This document shows positions 44,454 through 53,445 of a DNA stretch of 64,000 nt, piece by piece. The stretch is from Prionace glauca (lineage: Eukaryota > Chordata > Chondrichthyes > Carcharhiniformes > Carcharhinidae): positions 62,336,470 to 62,400,469 of the forward strand of contig CM075724.1 of NCBI GenBank assembly GCA_037974335.1. Direction: 5' to 3'. Numbering within the stretch: the stretch's first letter is position 1; every line of letters begins with the position of its first letter. Both the position numbers and the translations under genes were made by a program. Under the pieces are notes generated by a model that saw only the letters and a list, made by a program, of their open reading frames with translations, did not search any database and was not told the DNA's origin.

Positions 44454-44651
44454 TTAAACTGTTTCCCCTATTTCTCCAGAACATAGATATCTTCCAAATA
44501 CACCTACGCGAACCAAGGCTAGTCTGAGGAGTTCGTTGCCTTTGCGAGGCATCTTAGCTTGGAGATATATTCGAGGGAGCTCTATACCGGCTATTGTCCC
44601 CGGATAATATTCTATTACTTCCAGTTTGCAAACCGTGGCCCAAATATTCAC
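44454..44651 (-). other. Exon-like block 3' of the transmembrane exon, shared by loci 2 and 3
   Basis: After an acceptor-like TTCTTTGAAG the minus strand opens GTGAATATTTGGGCCAC and stays open 67 codons; locus 3 has GTGAACATTTGGACCAC at 20567, open 61 codons to a consensus donor GTAAGTAAG at 20382. If spliced to the transmembrane exon the phase gives AGG then TGA at once, so in the main transcript this would be 3' untranslated sequence. Conservation of the block suggests a real exon; a coding role would need another splice. Confidence 0.45.
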
Positions 44652-44767
44652 CTTCAAAGAAGATTAACGTTCACTGCCTTTGGATTGATGCAGAGTTATT
44701 TGCTGGCTTACATCAGTGTTTTCTTTGCAAAACGACAATGACTTCTGGTAATACTGGTGTATCTCAC

Positions 44768-44882
44768 CTTTGACAGTACCTCAGTTTAAAATAATTCCCA
44801 ACGATGACCACGAGCGCCATTGTTATCAATAAAACCGCTAAATGTCGAAACAGCAACAAGAAAATTGTGACTTCAGCTGCAC
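44768..44882 (-). CDS. Locus 2, transmembrane exon with membrane arginine and short tail
   Basis: Acceptor TTTTGCAG before GTGCAGCTG, 115 bases, phase 1 in. It encodes AAEVTIFLLLFRHLAVLLIT then MALVVIVGNYFKLRYCQ. The hydrophobic stretch of about 25 residues carries R-H near its outer end (LLLFRHL), similar in position to the arginine of NKp30 (VLLLRAG) that binds CD3-zeta or FcR-gamma. The next codons are AGG TGA whether or not the GTGAGAT after CAAAG is used as a donor (spliced to the next block gives AGG TGA as well). The cytoplasmic tail is therefore about ten residues, with no ITIM or ITAM. Confidence 0.82.
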
Positions 44883-45169
44883 CTGCAAAAGACTACCGAA
44901 AATGTAAGATCCAGGGGTGTTAAGTTCAATTCAACCAGCAAGAAAACCCAGAGACTGATGGGATCATATAATCATGTAAATCTCTTTTTTTAAATATTCA
45001 AAATAAAATGCCAACATGAAACAATCCACAATCTGAACAATAAATCCTCATCGAAAAAGATGAATTGGTCAAATGTTAAAGTGTTCATCGACGTGTTTGT
45101 ATCTTAGGCAAAACGACAAACGGGATAACTTTCCTGAATTGAATGAATGAACGGTAGCTTCCAAGTTAT

Positions 45170-45356
45170 AGAACATAGAACATTACAGCGCAGAACAGGC
45201 CCTTCGGCCCACAATGTTGCGTCGACCAATTAAAAAGCAATGACCCTCTAACCTAAACCAAACCCTTTCCATCCATAAACCTATCCACGGATCTCTTAAA
45301 CGCCCCCAAATAGGCGCATTTACAACCTCAGCAGGCAGGGCATTCCAATCCCTATA
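45170..45356 (-). mobile_element. 5'-truncated LINE inserted at the C1 exon end of locus 2
   Basis: On the minus strand the insert begins inside LINE coding sequence ('gggattggaatgccctgcct', compare WNALP in CR1), runs through 'cgaagggcctgttctgcgct' and ends with 'gtaatgttctatgttctat'. It is only about 187 bases long. A TATA-type duplication at the two junctions is possible but too short to be sure. Confidence 0.85.
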
Positions 45357-45647
45357 TATAATTTACTTTAGCTGGAGTTTGAAGAGAAACATGAGACACT
45401 TGGCAGCTGTAATTCGCTCTGCTGCGGGTTGGCGCCATAACTTGAAGAGTGCTGAAAACTTCATACATTCCCACCGTGCTTCGCTCTTTAGTAGTATTGA
45501 TCCCAATTTCAATTTTTGCGTCGTCCTTATACCATGTCACATCGAGATCTCCGGGGTAAAACTTAGTTGTTTTACACGGTAGAATCGGGGGAGCAGATGA
45601 ACGAATTTTGTACTCAACCAAGCTGATTGTCAGAGGAGTGGGCTGAA
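45357..45647 (-). CDS. Locus 2, C1-set domain exon, 3' end lost
   Basis: Acceptor CTTTTTCCTCCCAAG before TTCAGCCC, phase 1. It encodes VQPTPLTISLVEYK, the first C1 cysteine in ILPCKTTKFYPGD, the tryptophan in LDVTWYKDD, the second cysteine in ANYSCQVSHVSL, then TPAKVNY. The paralog continues TVNQG and a donor; here the LINE follows and gives a stop. Sequons NTT and NYS. Confidence 0.85.
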
Positions 45648-45844
45648 CTTGGGAGGAAAAAGAACATTCTTTATTGATTGAAATGTTAATTTTTACAATA
45701 TTTCTATTCAGAACACAAATTTAAGACAGGGCTTTCATATTTCATTGGAATGTTTGAAAATATTAAACGTGAAGCTAGAAATTACCTGGCGTCCTTAATG
45801 GGAACATTTAAAAAAGTGGTAATATATATGGTCAGAAAGCCAAG

Positions 45845-46070
45845 AAATGCAGAAAGAAGCTATTCTGGCCATCGTGTCTGTGTAAGCGCCATGAAAGAGT
45901 TAGGCCCACTCCAGTGAACATTCATCTGACCAAAGCTTCCACTTTAAGTCTATATCCAACTTTCCCTTGAGAATTATTATGTACTCACCTTGCTTCCAGC
46001 TAATGACTTTGAAACCATAGAATCTGCCGCGCAATATAATTTCTCTTCTCCCCCTTATCCTTTTGGCAAT
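45845..46070 (-). mobile_element. Degenerate LINE 3' fragment in the V-C1 intron of locus 2
   Basis: 'attctggccatcgtgtctgt' and 'ccttttggcaattggcttaa' are the reverse complement of the old LINE tail and coding block also seen at 21480-21910. Confidence 0.5.
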
Positions 46071-46799
46071 TGGCTTAAATCTGCGAATTCAGGTTAGCGG
46101 ATTATGTTTGTCTGGCTTTCGGGTCAAGCCACTTTACAACGATGGAGGAATGCATCTAGCTCAATATTCTGGTTTCTGTTCTGCCACAATAATCCAGTTA
46201 GTAACACTGGCATATTTATCCAGTCCCCTTTAAATCAGCCAATATATTCTGTTCGCATCAGTGTTTCTGAAAATACACTCAAAGTCGTACCAATTCTGCC
46301 CCCCCTTCAGCTATTTAGACATTCCGGTCAGAACAGATGAGGCTTATTTTAGTTCTAATAGTTAATTGCAATACATTCATATACTCCATTTTTTCCAGTC
46401 ATCGTGATCTTCCTGGACACGCCAGAACTTTCGCTAGAAGTGCCGGACGGGCACAAGTGAAACCTCGAGGCCGAGGTTAGAGGAGTTGAGCGAGAGAAAT
46501 CCCCCGTGTAAATGTTGAGAGGAACCGTAATAAACGGTGATATTGTAAGTCTATTTGTAAAACTCATTGTGCTTCTGAAATTATAACGTTGCTCCAAAAG
46601 AAAGACTTTACTATCTCGAGAACAAACTTTCACGCCAATTCTAACTGAATTGGAGTGACCCGTCTAATGCTCTTCCGCAGCGGAAATTCGCTATGGTTGA
46701 TGCTTCCTGCAAACTTATGGGAACTTGGTCAACAAATATTTGAACAGAAAGAACGAGAGGAAATATTTCATCCAAATATCAGGCCATATCTAGCACGCA
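46071..46799. other. Intron sequence of locus 2
   Basis: A 92-codon minus-strand frame at 46355-46633 has no recognisable domain. Nothing else assigned. Confidence 0.35.
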
Positions 46800-46925
46800 T
46801 CGACTTTGTGTGCATCAACACGAACAGAAAATGCTGGAAAATCTCAGTAGTCTGACAGTATCTGTGGAGAGAGAATAGAGCCAATGTTTCGAGTCAGGAT
46901 AACCCTTCGTCAGAGCTCTGACTTA
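46800..46925 (-). repeat. Dispersed repeat with an intact hammerhead-like core
   Basis: 'gaaaatgctggaaaatctca' and 'tctgtggagagagaatagag' mark the repeat. On the minus strand 46913-46886 reads CTGACGA, A, GGGTT-ATCCT-GACTC, GAAAC: the CTGANGA and GAAAC boxes around a five-pair stem (with G-U wobbles). It is flanked by the self-complementary GTCAGAGCTCTGAC at 46909-46922. Related remnants are at 5455-5650 and elsewhere. Confidence 0.6.
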
Positions 46926-47253
46926 ATATTTCACTGAAGTTGTAATCACCAAGTTGCTGTCAACTGTTCTGCACCACCCCACAAAGTCAGGTTCTACACA
47001 TTGCCACTGAGAGAAGAATATCTTCTCCTCTGTATTCTGCAGGGAAGTAGTATAATTGACCACAATGCACAGAACACATGTAGAAACTCCTCTCTGTAAA
47101 TCGACGATCTCACCCTTCGAGTATCTTGAGGTTGACGCTCGAAGCACAAAAGTGGACATGTATTCCATTCCCACACCCTTCCCCAGCTCTTTGGTATTTT
47201 AGCAAATATCCACCGCACAACTGACACCGGCACCATCAGCCTCAGGAACTCAC

Positions 47254-47568
47254 CCAACACATGGAGCTCCGAGCCGGTTCCATTCCCAATCATTCTTCCC
47301 CCACAGTACACAGAGCAGTAATAGCGGCCAGAATTTTTGAAGCTCACATTCACAAGAAGGAGGACGGCTCTCCCTCTTTTCAAAAGCTTATATTGTCTGT
47401 TGCTCGATTCTTCATCGTCCGAAAACTCGTCCTCATCATGTCGCCACCAGTGAACCATGACGTCTGATTCCTCTTGGAAGTGCGGGAGTGTGCAATAGAA
47501 AGTAATGTTTGTTCCACTGAGAGCAATTTTAAGTGGCGGGTTTTGGGCGATTGTGGAATTCCCAACAA
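47254..47568 (-). CDS. Locus 2, V-set domain exon with J-like strand
   Basis: Exon of 315 bases, phase 1 at both ends; acceptor CTTTCTGAGAG before TTGTTGGG, donor TTGG/GTGAGT. Landmarks: TNITFYCTLPHF (first cysteine), VMVHWWRHDEDE (tryptophan pair with an acidic loop), AVLLLVNVSF, NSGRYYCSVYC (second cysteine, with an extra cysteine three residues on), then GNGTGSELHVLG. The G-N-G-T element recalls VGTGNGTRLVV of NKp30. Sequons NST, NIT, NVS and NGT. Fully open. Confidence 0.92.
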
Positions 47569-47731
47569 CTCTCAGAAAGCCAATATAAACACAAAAAAAC
47601 ATCTCATTGCACAGATAAACTAATATAGAAACGAAATTAAAAAGACCAATAAAAAACCATAAATGGAGATAAATCAATTGATCAAATGTCACTATCCAAA
47701 TATTTGTTCTATCTACTAAATATTAAGGTAC

Positions 47732-47771
47732 CTGTGTAAGCAATCCCCAGGGTCAGTATACATGGAAGCAT
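47732..47771 (-). CDS. Locus 2, start codon and leader exon
   Basis: ATG at 47771 opens 13 codons plus one base, MLPCILTLGIAYT, a short hydrophobic leader, ending at a GTACCT donor in phase 1. The decayed leader of locus 3 aligns base by base apart from a one-base insertion. A (TGAA)n run at about 47783-47800 lies in the 5' untranslated region. Confidence 0.82.
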
Positions 47772-47842
47772 GTCAGACAACGGAAGTTGAATGAATGAAT
47801 GAATGCAATCAAGCAAAGGACAACAGGTCGTTCGGACTGAGT

Positions 47843-47895
47843 GATTTTATAAAAGGCCAGAGGAGAAATATGTCAGAGGCTGGTGACATCACGTG
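47843..47895 (-). promoter_or_regulatory. Core promoter of locus 2: TATA box and E-box/CRE-like element
   Basis: The minus strand has CTTTTATAAAATC at 47855-47843, about 75-85 bases before the ATG, and CACGTGATGTCA at 47895-47884, containing a CACGTG E-box overlapping a CRE/X2-like TGATGTCA. The second element is kept at locus 3 (one base different) and partly at locus 1. Confidence 0.6.
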
Positions 47896-48309
47896 CAGTG
47901 ATGTGGTTTGAGTAAACCCATGCATTTCTTCAGATCAGATTTATAAAGACGCTTCTTGTGACAATAGCCGTGTAAATCGCGGAGTCTAACCCGAAACTCT
48001 AACCCTAACTGCAACCACTCGCCCAACCCCTAATACTAATCGCGAACGTTAAGACACGGACACAAATTCTATCAAACTAACGCGTAATCTTAAAACGCTA
48101 CTAACCCTGCTAAACCAACATGCTAGAAGAAAAACTAGATGGATATTGTTTATATTTTAAAATCTAGTAATGCGTATTCTCTCATGTGGATTACTGGCTA
48201 GTGACTACGACAAAACAGTACTATTGGCTCCCTCTTGCTGTTCAGGTCTTATAGAAGTACTAGAAATCTTCTTGCTCCACTTGTTTCATACAAAATTAAT
48301 ACAAAAGCA
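47896..48309. other. Unassigned sequence upstream of locus 2
   Basis: Contains 'ctctaaccctaact' and neighbouring degenerate CTAACC-like strings at 47990-48050, too irregular to call telomeric repeats. Nothing else recognised. Confidence 0.35.
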
Positions 48310-48560
48310 TGGATGTACTGCTGAGGCTTTATAAGGCTTTAGTCATATCACATTTGGAGCATTACTTGGGAGCAATTTTCAGCCCGTATCTAAGGAAGGA
48401 TGTGCTGGCCTGGAGAGGGTCCAAAGGAGGTTTACGAGAATGAAAAGCTTGACGAATGACGAGCGTTGGAGGGCTCTACCTCTGTATTTGATGGAATTTG
48501 GAAGGATGATGGAAGATGTCACTGTAACTTACAGAATACAGAAAGGCCAGATGGTGTGGA
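48310..48560 (+). mobile_element. Degenerate CR1-like LINE fragment
   Basis: 'ctgaggctttataaggcttt', 'agcccgtatctaaggaagga' and 'gtccaaaggaggtttacgag' correspond to LYRALVRPHLEY...FWxPYLRKD...VQRRFTR. No intact frame. Confidence 0.7.
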
Positions 48561-48754
48561 TATGGGGAATATGTGAATCCTTTTAGAGAGAGTTTCTTTG
48601 CTTAATTTTTGTATCTTATTTGAGAATGTATGGGGTTGAGTATTCGGGTTGGGAAAATATCTAGTGTAATATTGGGTGCACTTCTAGGATAGGGGGTGAA
48701 GTGAATGGTTGGGGGGAAAACAATTATTTTGGAGCTTGATATTTTTCACTGATC

Positions 48755-48930
48755 ATTTAGTATGGTTAATCCACTTAACTTGCACATCTTTAGTGTGGGG
48801 GAGGAAACGAGCACCTGGAGAAAGCCCACAGAGACACAGGGAGAATGTACTAATGCAACCCAAGGCTGGAATCGAATGAAGGTCACTGGTGATGTGAGGT
48901 AGCAGTTCTAACCACTGTGCTGCTGGATAT
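48755..48930 (-). mobile_element. tRNA-derived SINE (family A), minus strand
   Basis: 'gcacatctttagtgtggggg', 'aggctggaatcgaatgaagg' (B box in reverse) and 'gttctaaccactgtgctgct' (A box in reverse). Tail truncated. Confidence 0.85.
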
Positions 48931-48949
48931 GAGTCGTTGCTCTGGGAAT

Positions 48950-49100
48950 GCCTTGGATTAAAATTTTTCATCTTGCCAGTCCTCATTCAACTCTATCTTC
49001 CCACCCACAAGCTACTGAGACCTCTGTGCTCCTGCAATTCTGGCTTGATATTCAACTTTGGGGCACGTGGAAAATGTGCGATAGTATCAACTGCTTGTCA
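48950..49100 (+). repeat. Old dispersed repeat fragment
   Basis: 'agctactgagacctctgtgc' and 'tcctgcaattctggcttgat' resemble a repeat ('agatctctgcgctcctccaattctgg') that I associate with shark genomes; family not named. Low confidence. Confidence 0.4.
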
Positions 49101-49344
49101 CACACCCGCTGATAAATCGGATGGGATATAATGTTGGTAGACATTCAGCTGCCACCTCTTTTACACCTAGTTAAAGATGACTTTCATCCATTTTGTGTCT
49201 TTCTTTCGCTATTGTCACTTTAATACATAACCAGCGCATGGTGGATCCTCTACATATTTTAATACTTGTCAGAAAGTTGGAAGTCACTATTGTATACTTG
49301 GAAGTAGTACACAAATCTACTTCAAAGTCTTTACCCTTGGTCAA

Positions 49345-50110
49345 CATAATAAGAATACTAGATATAGGAGCAAGAGTAGGCCCTAAGATCCTTCAAATCT
49401 GCTTTATCACTCAAGAATATGATGGTTATCACTCTACATTCAGCTCCACACTCATGCAGTGCCAGATTTAGGCATAAACTGAACAAGCTACAGTTTAGGG
49501 CCTCCCAATCCACAGGGGCCTCACAAAATTTCAGAAGATTTACAATGAACATTTAAAAGTGGATACCAGAAAAGGAAAAGAAAGCACCAGCTTGAAGACC
49601 AAGTGAAAAAATTAAATCTGGCCTCGTTTCCAGAATATATTATATTATAATCTATGACACAGATCAAGCCAGCCAAATGATAAATATGTATTCATTGGGT
49701 GCATTCATTTGAAAATAATTTGTATTTTTCACTTTAAATACTTTGCTATTAAATAATTAAAATGCATAATTATGTTTTCAAATTTTTGTGGTGACCCAAG
49801 GTCCTGTTTTGGTACGCGCCTTTGTAAGACCTTTTGGTGTAACTTTTTAACAAGGGGCCTCCAAGCTTTATATAGCTTCGGGCCTCACCAAGTCTAAATC
49901 TGACACTGATCATATTCTTACATATTTTTAAGCACTGAAGGAATCCATCAAGCTTAGTCTTGAATGACTGAAGCTTCTGGGGTAGAGAATTCAAAAGATG
50001 AAAAATTTTATCTCCATTTCCATCTAGTGCCTGAGCTGATATGATGGTGTTATAATCTTGTACAGAAAAAGACACCCAAACAGGATCTGATTTATCAATT
50101 ACATGAAAAG
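49345..50110 (-). mobile_element. LINE 3' portion, interrupted by a hAT-like element
   Basis: 49345-49456 ('agatataggagcaagagtag', 'gctttatcactcaagaat') and 49909-50110 ('tgaagcttctggggtagaga', 'attcaaaagatg') are parts of one LINE tail in reverse orientation, separated by the insertion at 49457-49908. Confidence 0.6.
49457..49908. mobile_element. hAT-like non-autonomous DNA element
   Basis: The terminal inverted repeats CAGTGCCAGATTTAGG at the left and CTAAATCTGACACTG at the right match but for one or two bases; 'gggcctc' is repeated inside each end. Ends beginning CAGTG are usual for hAT elements. About 450 bases, no transposase. An eight-base target duplication is not clear. Confidence 0.7.
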
Positions 50111-50924
50111 CAAACTGAAACATATAAATTGAATGGTGTTGATGCTTCCTTTCCTTACATCACTTGGTCAATGTTATAATTAGTATGGAAAGAAATCACA
50201 TGATTGGCATGTCTACCATATTGGTGAGGCCACCAAGCAAGAATATTTTCTCAGTATTATGACGTAATTGAGGGCATCATGACATCATTAAATATTGTTC
50301 TGATTAGTCTGTCTTCAGATACATACAGATATGTTCAGTAATCCTGTGCTCCTAGTATATAGTTCTCGTGTGAAGTTCATGTTGGATATAGTTCAACAGC
50401 AAGATTATTTACTTCAAGTTCCCTTTGAGTATGATCTCTGCTAGGAGCAGCATCAGTCAACTTCCCCTATAGCTAAATTGTGGTAAAACTTAGCAGGAGT
50501 ACTATTTTTAAAGTAATTTGCATCCTGAAGGTAAACAAATATTTGATAGTCTTTACAATAATCAGTTTTATTGCTGACCCTCAGTGAGTTCTTCCTTTTG
50601 ATGGGTTGTTCCAGTGACATTAGTAAAGGCAGTGCCCAAAGACCAAACAGTAAGGAGCACAACATCACCTCAAGTTGAGGTTGCCTTGATCTCGATTATC
50701 CAGATTGGGAGCGCTGCTTTTCTACCTGAAGTGGAGTTTCCTGCAGGTCAGAGGCTTTAGGTAGTTGAGTTCAGATTTGAATCAGCTGAGGCTTCACCAT
50801 TAATGAGACAGACACTCCTTGACTATGTTTACATCTCAAGAGTTATTGCTGGCACCCATAGGCAGCATGTTACAAGGGAAGGAGGAATGGAAAATACAGA
50901 TAAGAAAGATAAGATTTCTAAGTT
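50111..50924. other. Unassigned sequence
   Basis: No gene or repeat family recognised. Confidence 0.35.
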
Positions 50925-51025
50925 TATATTTGCTTTTCAAATGTTTTCATGGGATGTGGGTATTGTTGGCTAGGCCAGCATTTCTTGCCCATCCCTGATT
51001 GCCCTTAGGCTCAGTGGCTTGCTAG

Positions 51026-51360
51026 GTGGCATGGTAGCACAGTGGTTAGCACTGCTGCTTCACAGCTCCAGGGACCTGGGTTCAATTCCCGGTTTGGGTC
51101 ACTGCCTGTATGGAGTTTGTATATTCTCCTTGTGTCTGCTTGGGTTTCCTCCGGGTGCTCCGGTTTCCTCCCACAGTCCAAAGATGTGTGTGTTAAGTTG
51201 ATTGGCCATGCTAAAAAAATTGTCCTTAGTGTTGTGAGATGCATAGGTTAGAGGGATTAATGGGTGGATATGGGGGTAGAGCCTGTGTGGGATTGTAGTT
51301 GGTGCAGACTCGATGGGCCGAATGGCCTCTTTTCTGTACTGTAAAGTTTCTACGATTCTT
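51026..51360 (+). mobile_element. tRNA-derived SINE (family A), well preserved
   Basis: The most complete copy here: 'ggcatggtagcacagtggtt' (A box), 'ctgggttcaattcccggttt' (B box), 'gggtttcctccgggtgctcc', 'actcgatgggccgaatggcc' and tail 'gtttctacgattct'. Confidence 0.95.
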
Positions 51361-51412
51361 TCTAAGAATCAACCACAGCGCTGTGGGTTTGGGGTCACAT
51401 GTAGGCCTGTTC

Positions 51413-51730
51413 ACAGAATCATAGAATCCCTCCAGTACAAAGGGAGGACATTTGGCCCATTGAGCCTGCAGCGACAATAATCCCACTCACATCCTATCCC
51501 TATAATCTCACCAGTTACTTAATATTTACCCAGTTAATCCCCTGACAATGAGTAATTTAGCATGGCCAATAAACTTACCCTGCACATCTTTGGAGTGTGG
51601 GAGGAAATCCACTCAGACATAAGGAGAACTTACAAACTCCACACAGACAGTCACCAGAGGCCAGAATTGAATCTGAATCCCTGGGTCCCTGAGGCAGAAA
51701 TATTAAACACCGTGACACCCTGGGTAAGCG
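51413..51730 (-). mobile_element. tRNA-derived SINE (family A), minus strand
   Basis: 'cagaatcatagaatccctcc' (tail in reverse), 'atttggcccattgagcctgc', 'tttagcatggccaataaact', 'ctttggagtgtgggaggaaa'. It lies tail-to-tail with the plus copy at 51026-51360, both inside one older SINE. Confidence 0.9.
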
Positions 51731-51790
51731 TGGCAGATTTCTTCCCCTAAAGAACACTAGTGAGTCAGATGGGTATTTACAACAGTGATC

Positions 51791-52267
51791 AGTTTTTAGT
51801 TTTATAGTTGAGACTTCATTCTTGATTCAAGTAGTGTCAATTATTGTGATGGCTTTTAAATTTTGTTAAACCTAATTGTTGTGGAATAGTAGACAAGAAA
51901 GTTCAGTAAGGTTCAAAATAACCTGCAAACTTCCTCAAGCCAATGAAACAGTTGTCAGGAGAAGTTTGCGGTTTTCCATGGTTAACTCATTTACAGAATT
52001 GAGTATTCATTGGCACAGATGCCATGACATAAATACAACTGGCTGCAATAGATGAAATTAGGAATAACAACCTTTATAAAAGATATTTTAGCCTTCGTTC
52101 TTACTTTTTTGTCCTTCATGTTGGAAGTAAGGAGCAGTGCACAGGGCAGTGACTGACTGTCAGACAACTTCACTACATGTCTACCTTTGTCTCCAGTAGG
52201 TCTTTCTGGATTAAGCACCAGCCTTCAAGCCCCGCCCGGAGCAAATTCAGTTAAAGAGGCACAGACA
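51791..52267. other. Unassigned sequence
   Basis: No gene or repeat family recognised. Confidence 0.35.
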
Positions 52268-53445
52268 GCTTTTAGAACATAGAACATAGAAAAACTAGAG
52301 CACAAACAGGCTCTTCGGTCCACAAGTTGCACCAATCATATCTCTACCCTCTAGGCTTATCTATAACCCTCAATCCTATTAAGTCCCATGTATTCATCCA
52401 GAAGTCTCTTAAAAGACCCTATAGAATTTGCCTACACCAGCACCAATGGCAGCAGATTCCACTCACCCACCATCCTGTGAGTGAAAAACTTACCCCTGAC
52501 ATCTCTTCTGTACCTACTCCCCAGCACCCCAAACCTGTGTTCTCTTGTGGCAGCCATTTCAGCCTCGGGAAAAAGCCTCTGAGAATCCAAACTATCTATA
52601 CCCCTCAACATCTTATACACCTCTATCAGGTCACCTCTCATCCTTTGTCTCTCCAAGGAGAAAAGACTGAGCTCCCTCAACCTATCCTCATAAAGCATAC
52701 CACCAATCCAGGCAACATCCTTGCAAATCTCCTCTGCACCCTTTCAATGGTTTCCACATCCTTCCTGTAATGAGATGACTAGAACTGAGCACAATAGTCC
52801 AAGTGGGGTCTAACCAGGGTTTTATAAAGCTGCAGCATTATCTCCCGACTCCTAAACTCAATTCCTCGATTGTTGAAGGCCAGTACACCATATGCCTTCT
52901 TAACCACACCCTCTACCTGCGAAGCCAATTTGAGAGTCCTATGAACCCAGACCCCAAGATCCTTCTGACCTTCCACACTGCTAAGAGTCTTACCCTTAAT
53001 ATTATATTCCTTCATCCCATTTGACCTGCCAAAATGCACTACCACACATTTATCCAGGTTGAAGTCCATCTGCCACTTCTCTGCCCAATCTTGCATCCTT
53101 TCTATGTCATGCTGCAACTTCTGACATCCCTCCAAACTATTCACAACACCTCCAAACTTTGTGTCATTGGCAAACTGACCAACCCATCCCTCCACTTCCT
53201 TATCCATGTCATTTATAAAAATCACAAACAGCAAGGGTCCCAGAACAGATCCCTGGGGCACTCCACTGGTGACTGACCTCCATGCAGAAAAAGACCCATC
53301 TACAACCACTCTCTGCCTTCTGTGAGCAAGCCAGTTCTGGATCCACAAAGCAACGTCCCCTTGGATCCCATGCCCCCTCACTTTCTCAATAAGTCTTGCA
53401 TGGGGGATCTTATCGAACACCTTGCTGAAGTGAACTTGAAAGATG
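52268..53445 (-). mobile_element. CR1-like LINE, 5'-truncated, minus strand
   Basis: The minus strand from about 53430 encodes [40 protein letters not shown], the catalytic position GQFANDTKFGG (N in place of the first catalytic D), WAEKWQMDFNLDKC, RPHLDYCAQF. After a break it continues with LRELSLFSLERQRMRGDLIE. The 3' end near 52270 has GAACATAGAA units. The altered catalytic box and a frame break mean it is inactive. Confidence 0.88.

Larger units (their letters stand above)
44454..47771 (-). pseudogene. V-C1 immunoglobulin-superfamily receptor, locus 2, interrupted by a LINE
   Basis: Minus-strand exons: leader 47732-47771, V 47254-47568, C1 45647 down to about 45357 (3' end missing), transmembrane 44768-44882. 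The leader-V and V-C1 junctions are phase 1 and match locus 1; the transmembrane acceptor is also phase 1. Apart from the C1 end every exon is open, with good splice sites and a TATA box. A 5'-truncated LINE (45170-45356) sits where the last C1 codons and donor should be, giving VNYI then stop. I therefore call it a probable pseudogene, recently broken, though a truncated secreted V-C1 product is possible. The family would act at the surface of immune cells, probably as an activating receptor, judging by the transmembrane arginine and minimal tail. Ligand unknown. Confidence 0.8.
50925..51790 (-). mobile_element. tRNA-derived SINE (family B), split by two family A SINEs
   Basis: The older repeat is seen in three pieces: 50935-51025 ('ggctaggccagcatttcttg', 'cccatccctgattgccctta'), 51361-51412 ('aatcaaccacagcgctgtgg', 'gtcacatgtaggcc') and 51731-51790 ('gtggcagatttcttccccta', 'aagaacactagtgagtcaga'). 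Together they run in the order expected for the 3' part of the family whose head is at 41758. Confidence 0.75.

Noticed and set aside
46994-47692. A single 232-residue V-domain protein with an N-terminal hydrophobic stretch
   Set aside because: The frame runs through intron on both sides. Splice sites at 47568 and 47254 and the separate leader exon explain the region better.
47990-48050. Interstitial telomeric repeat
   Set aside because: Only one or two CTAACC-like units in a row; the rest is irregular.
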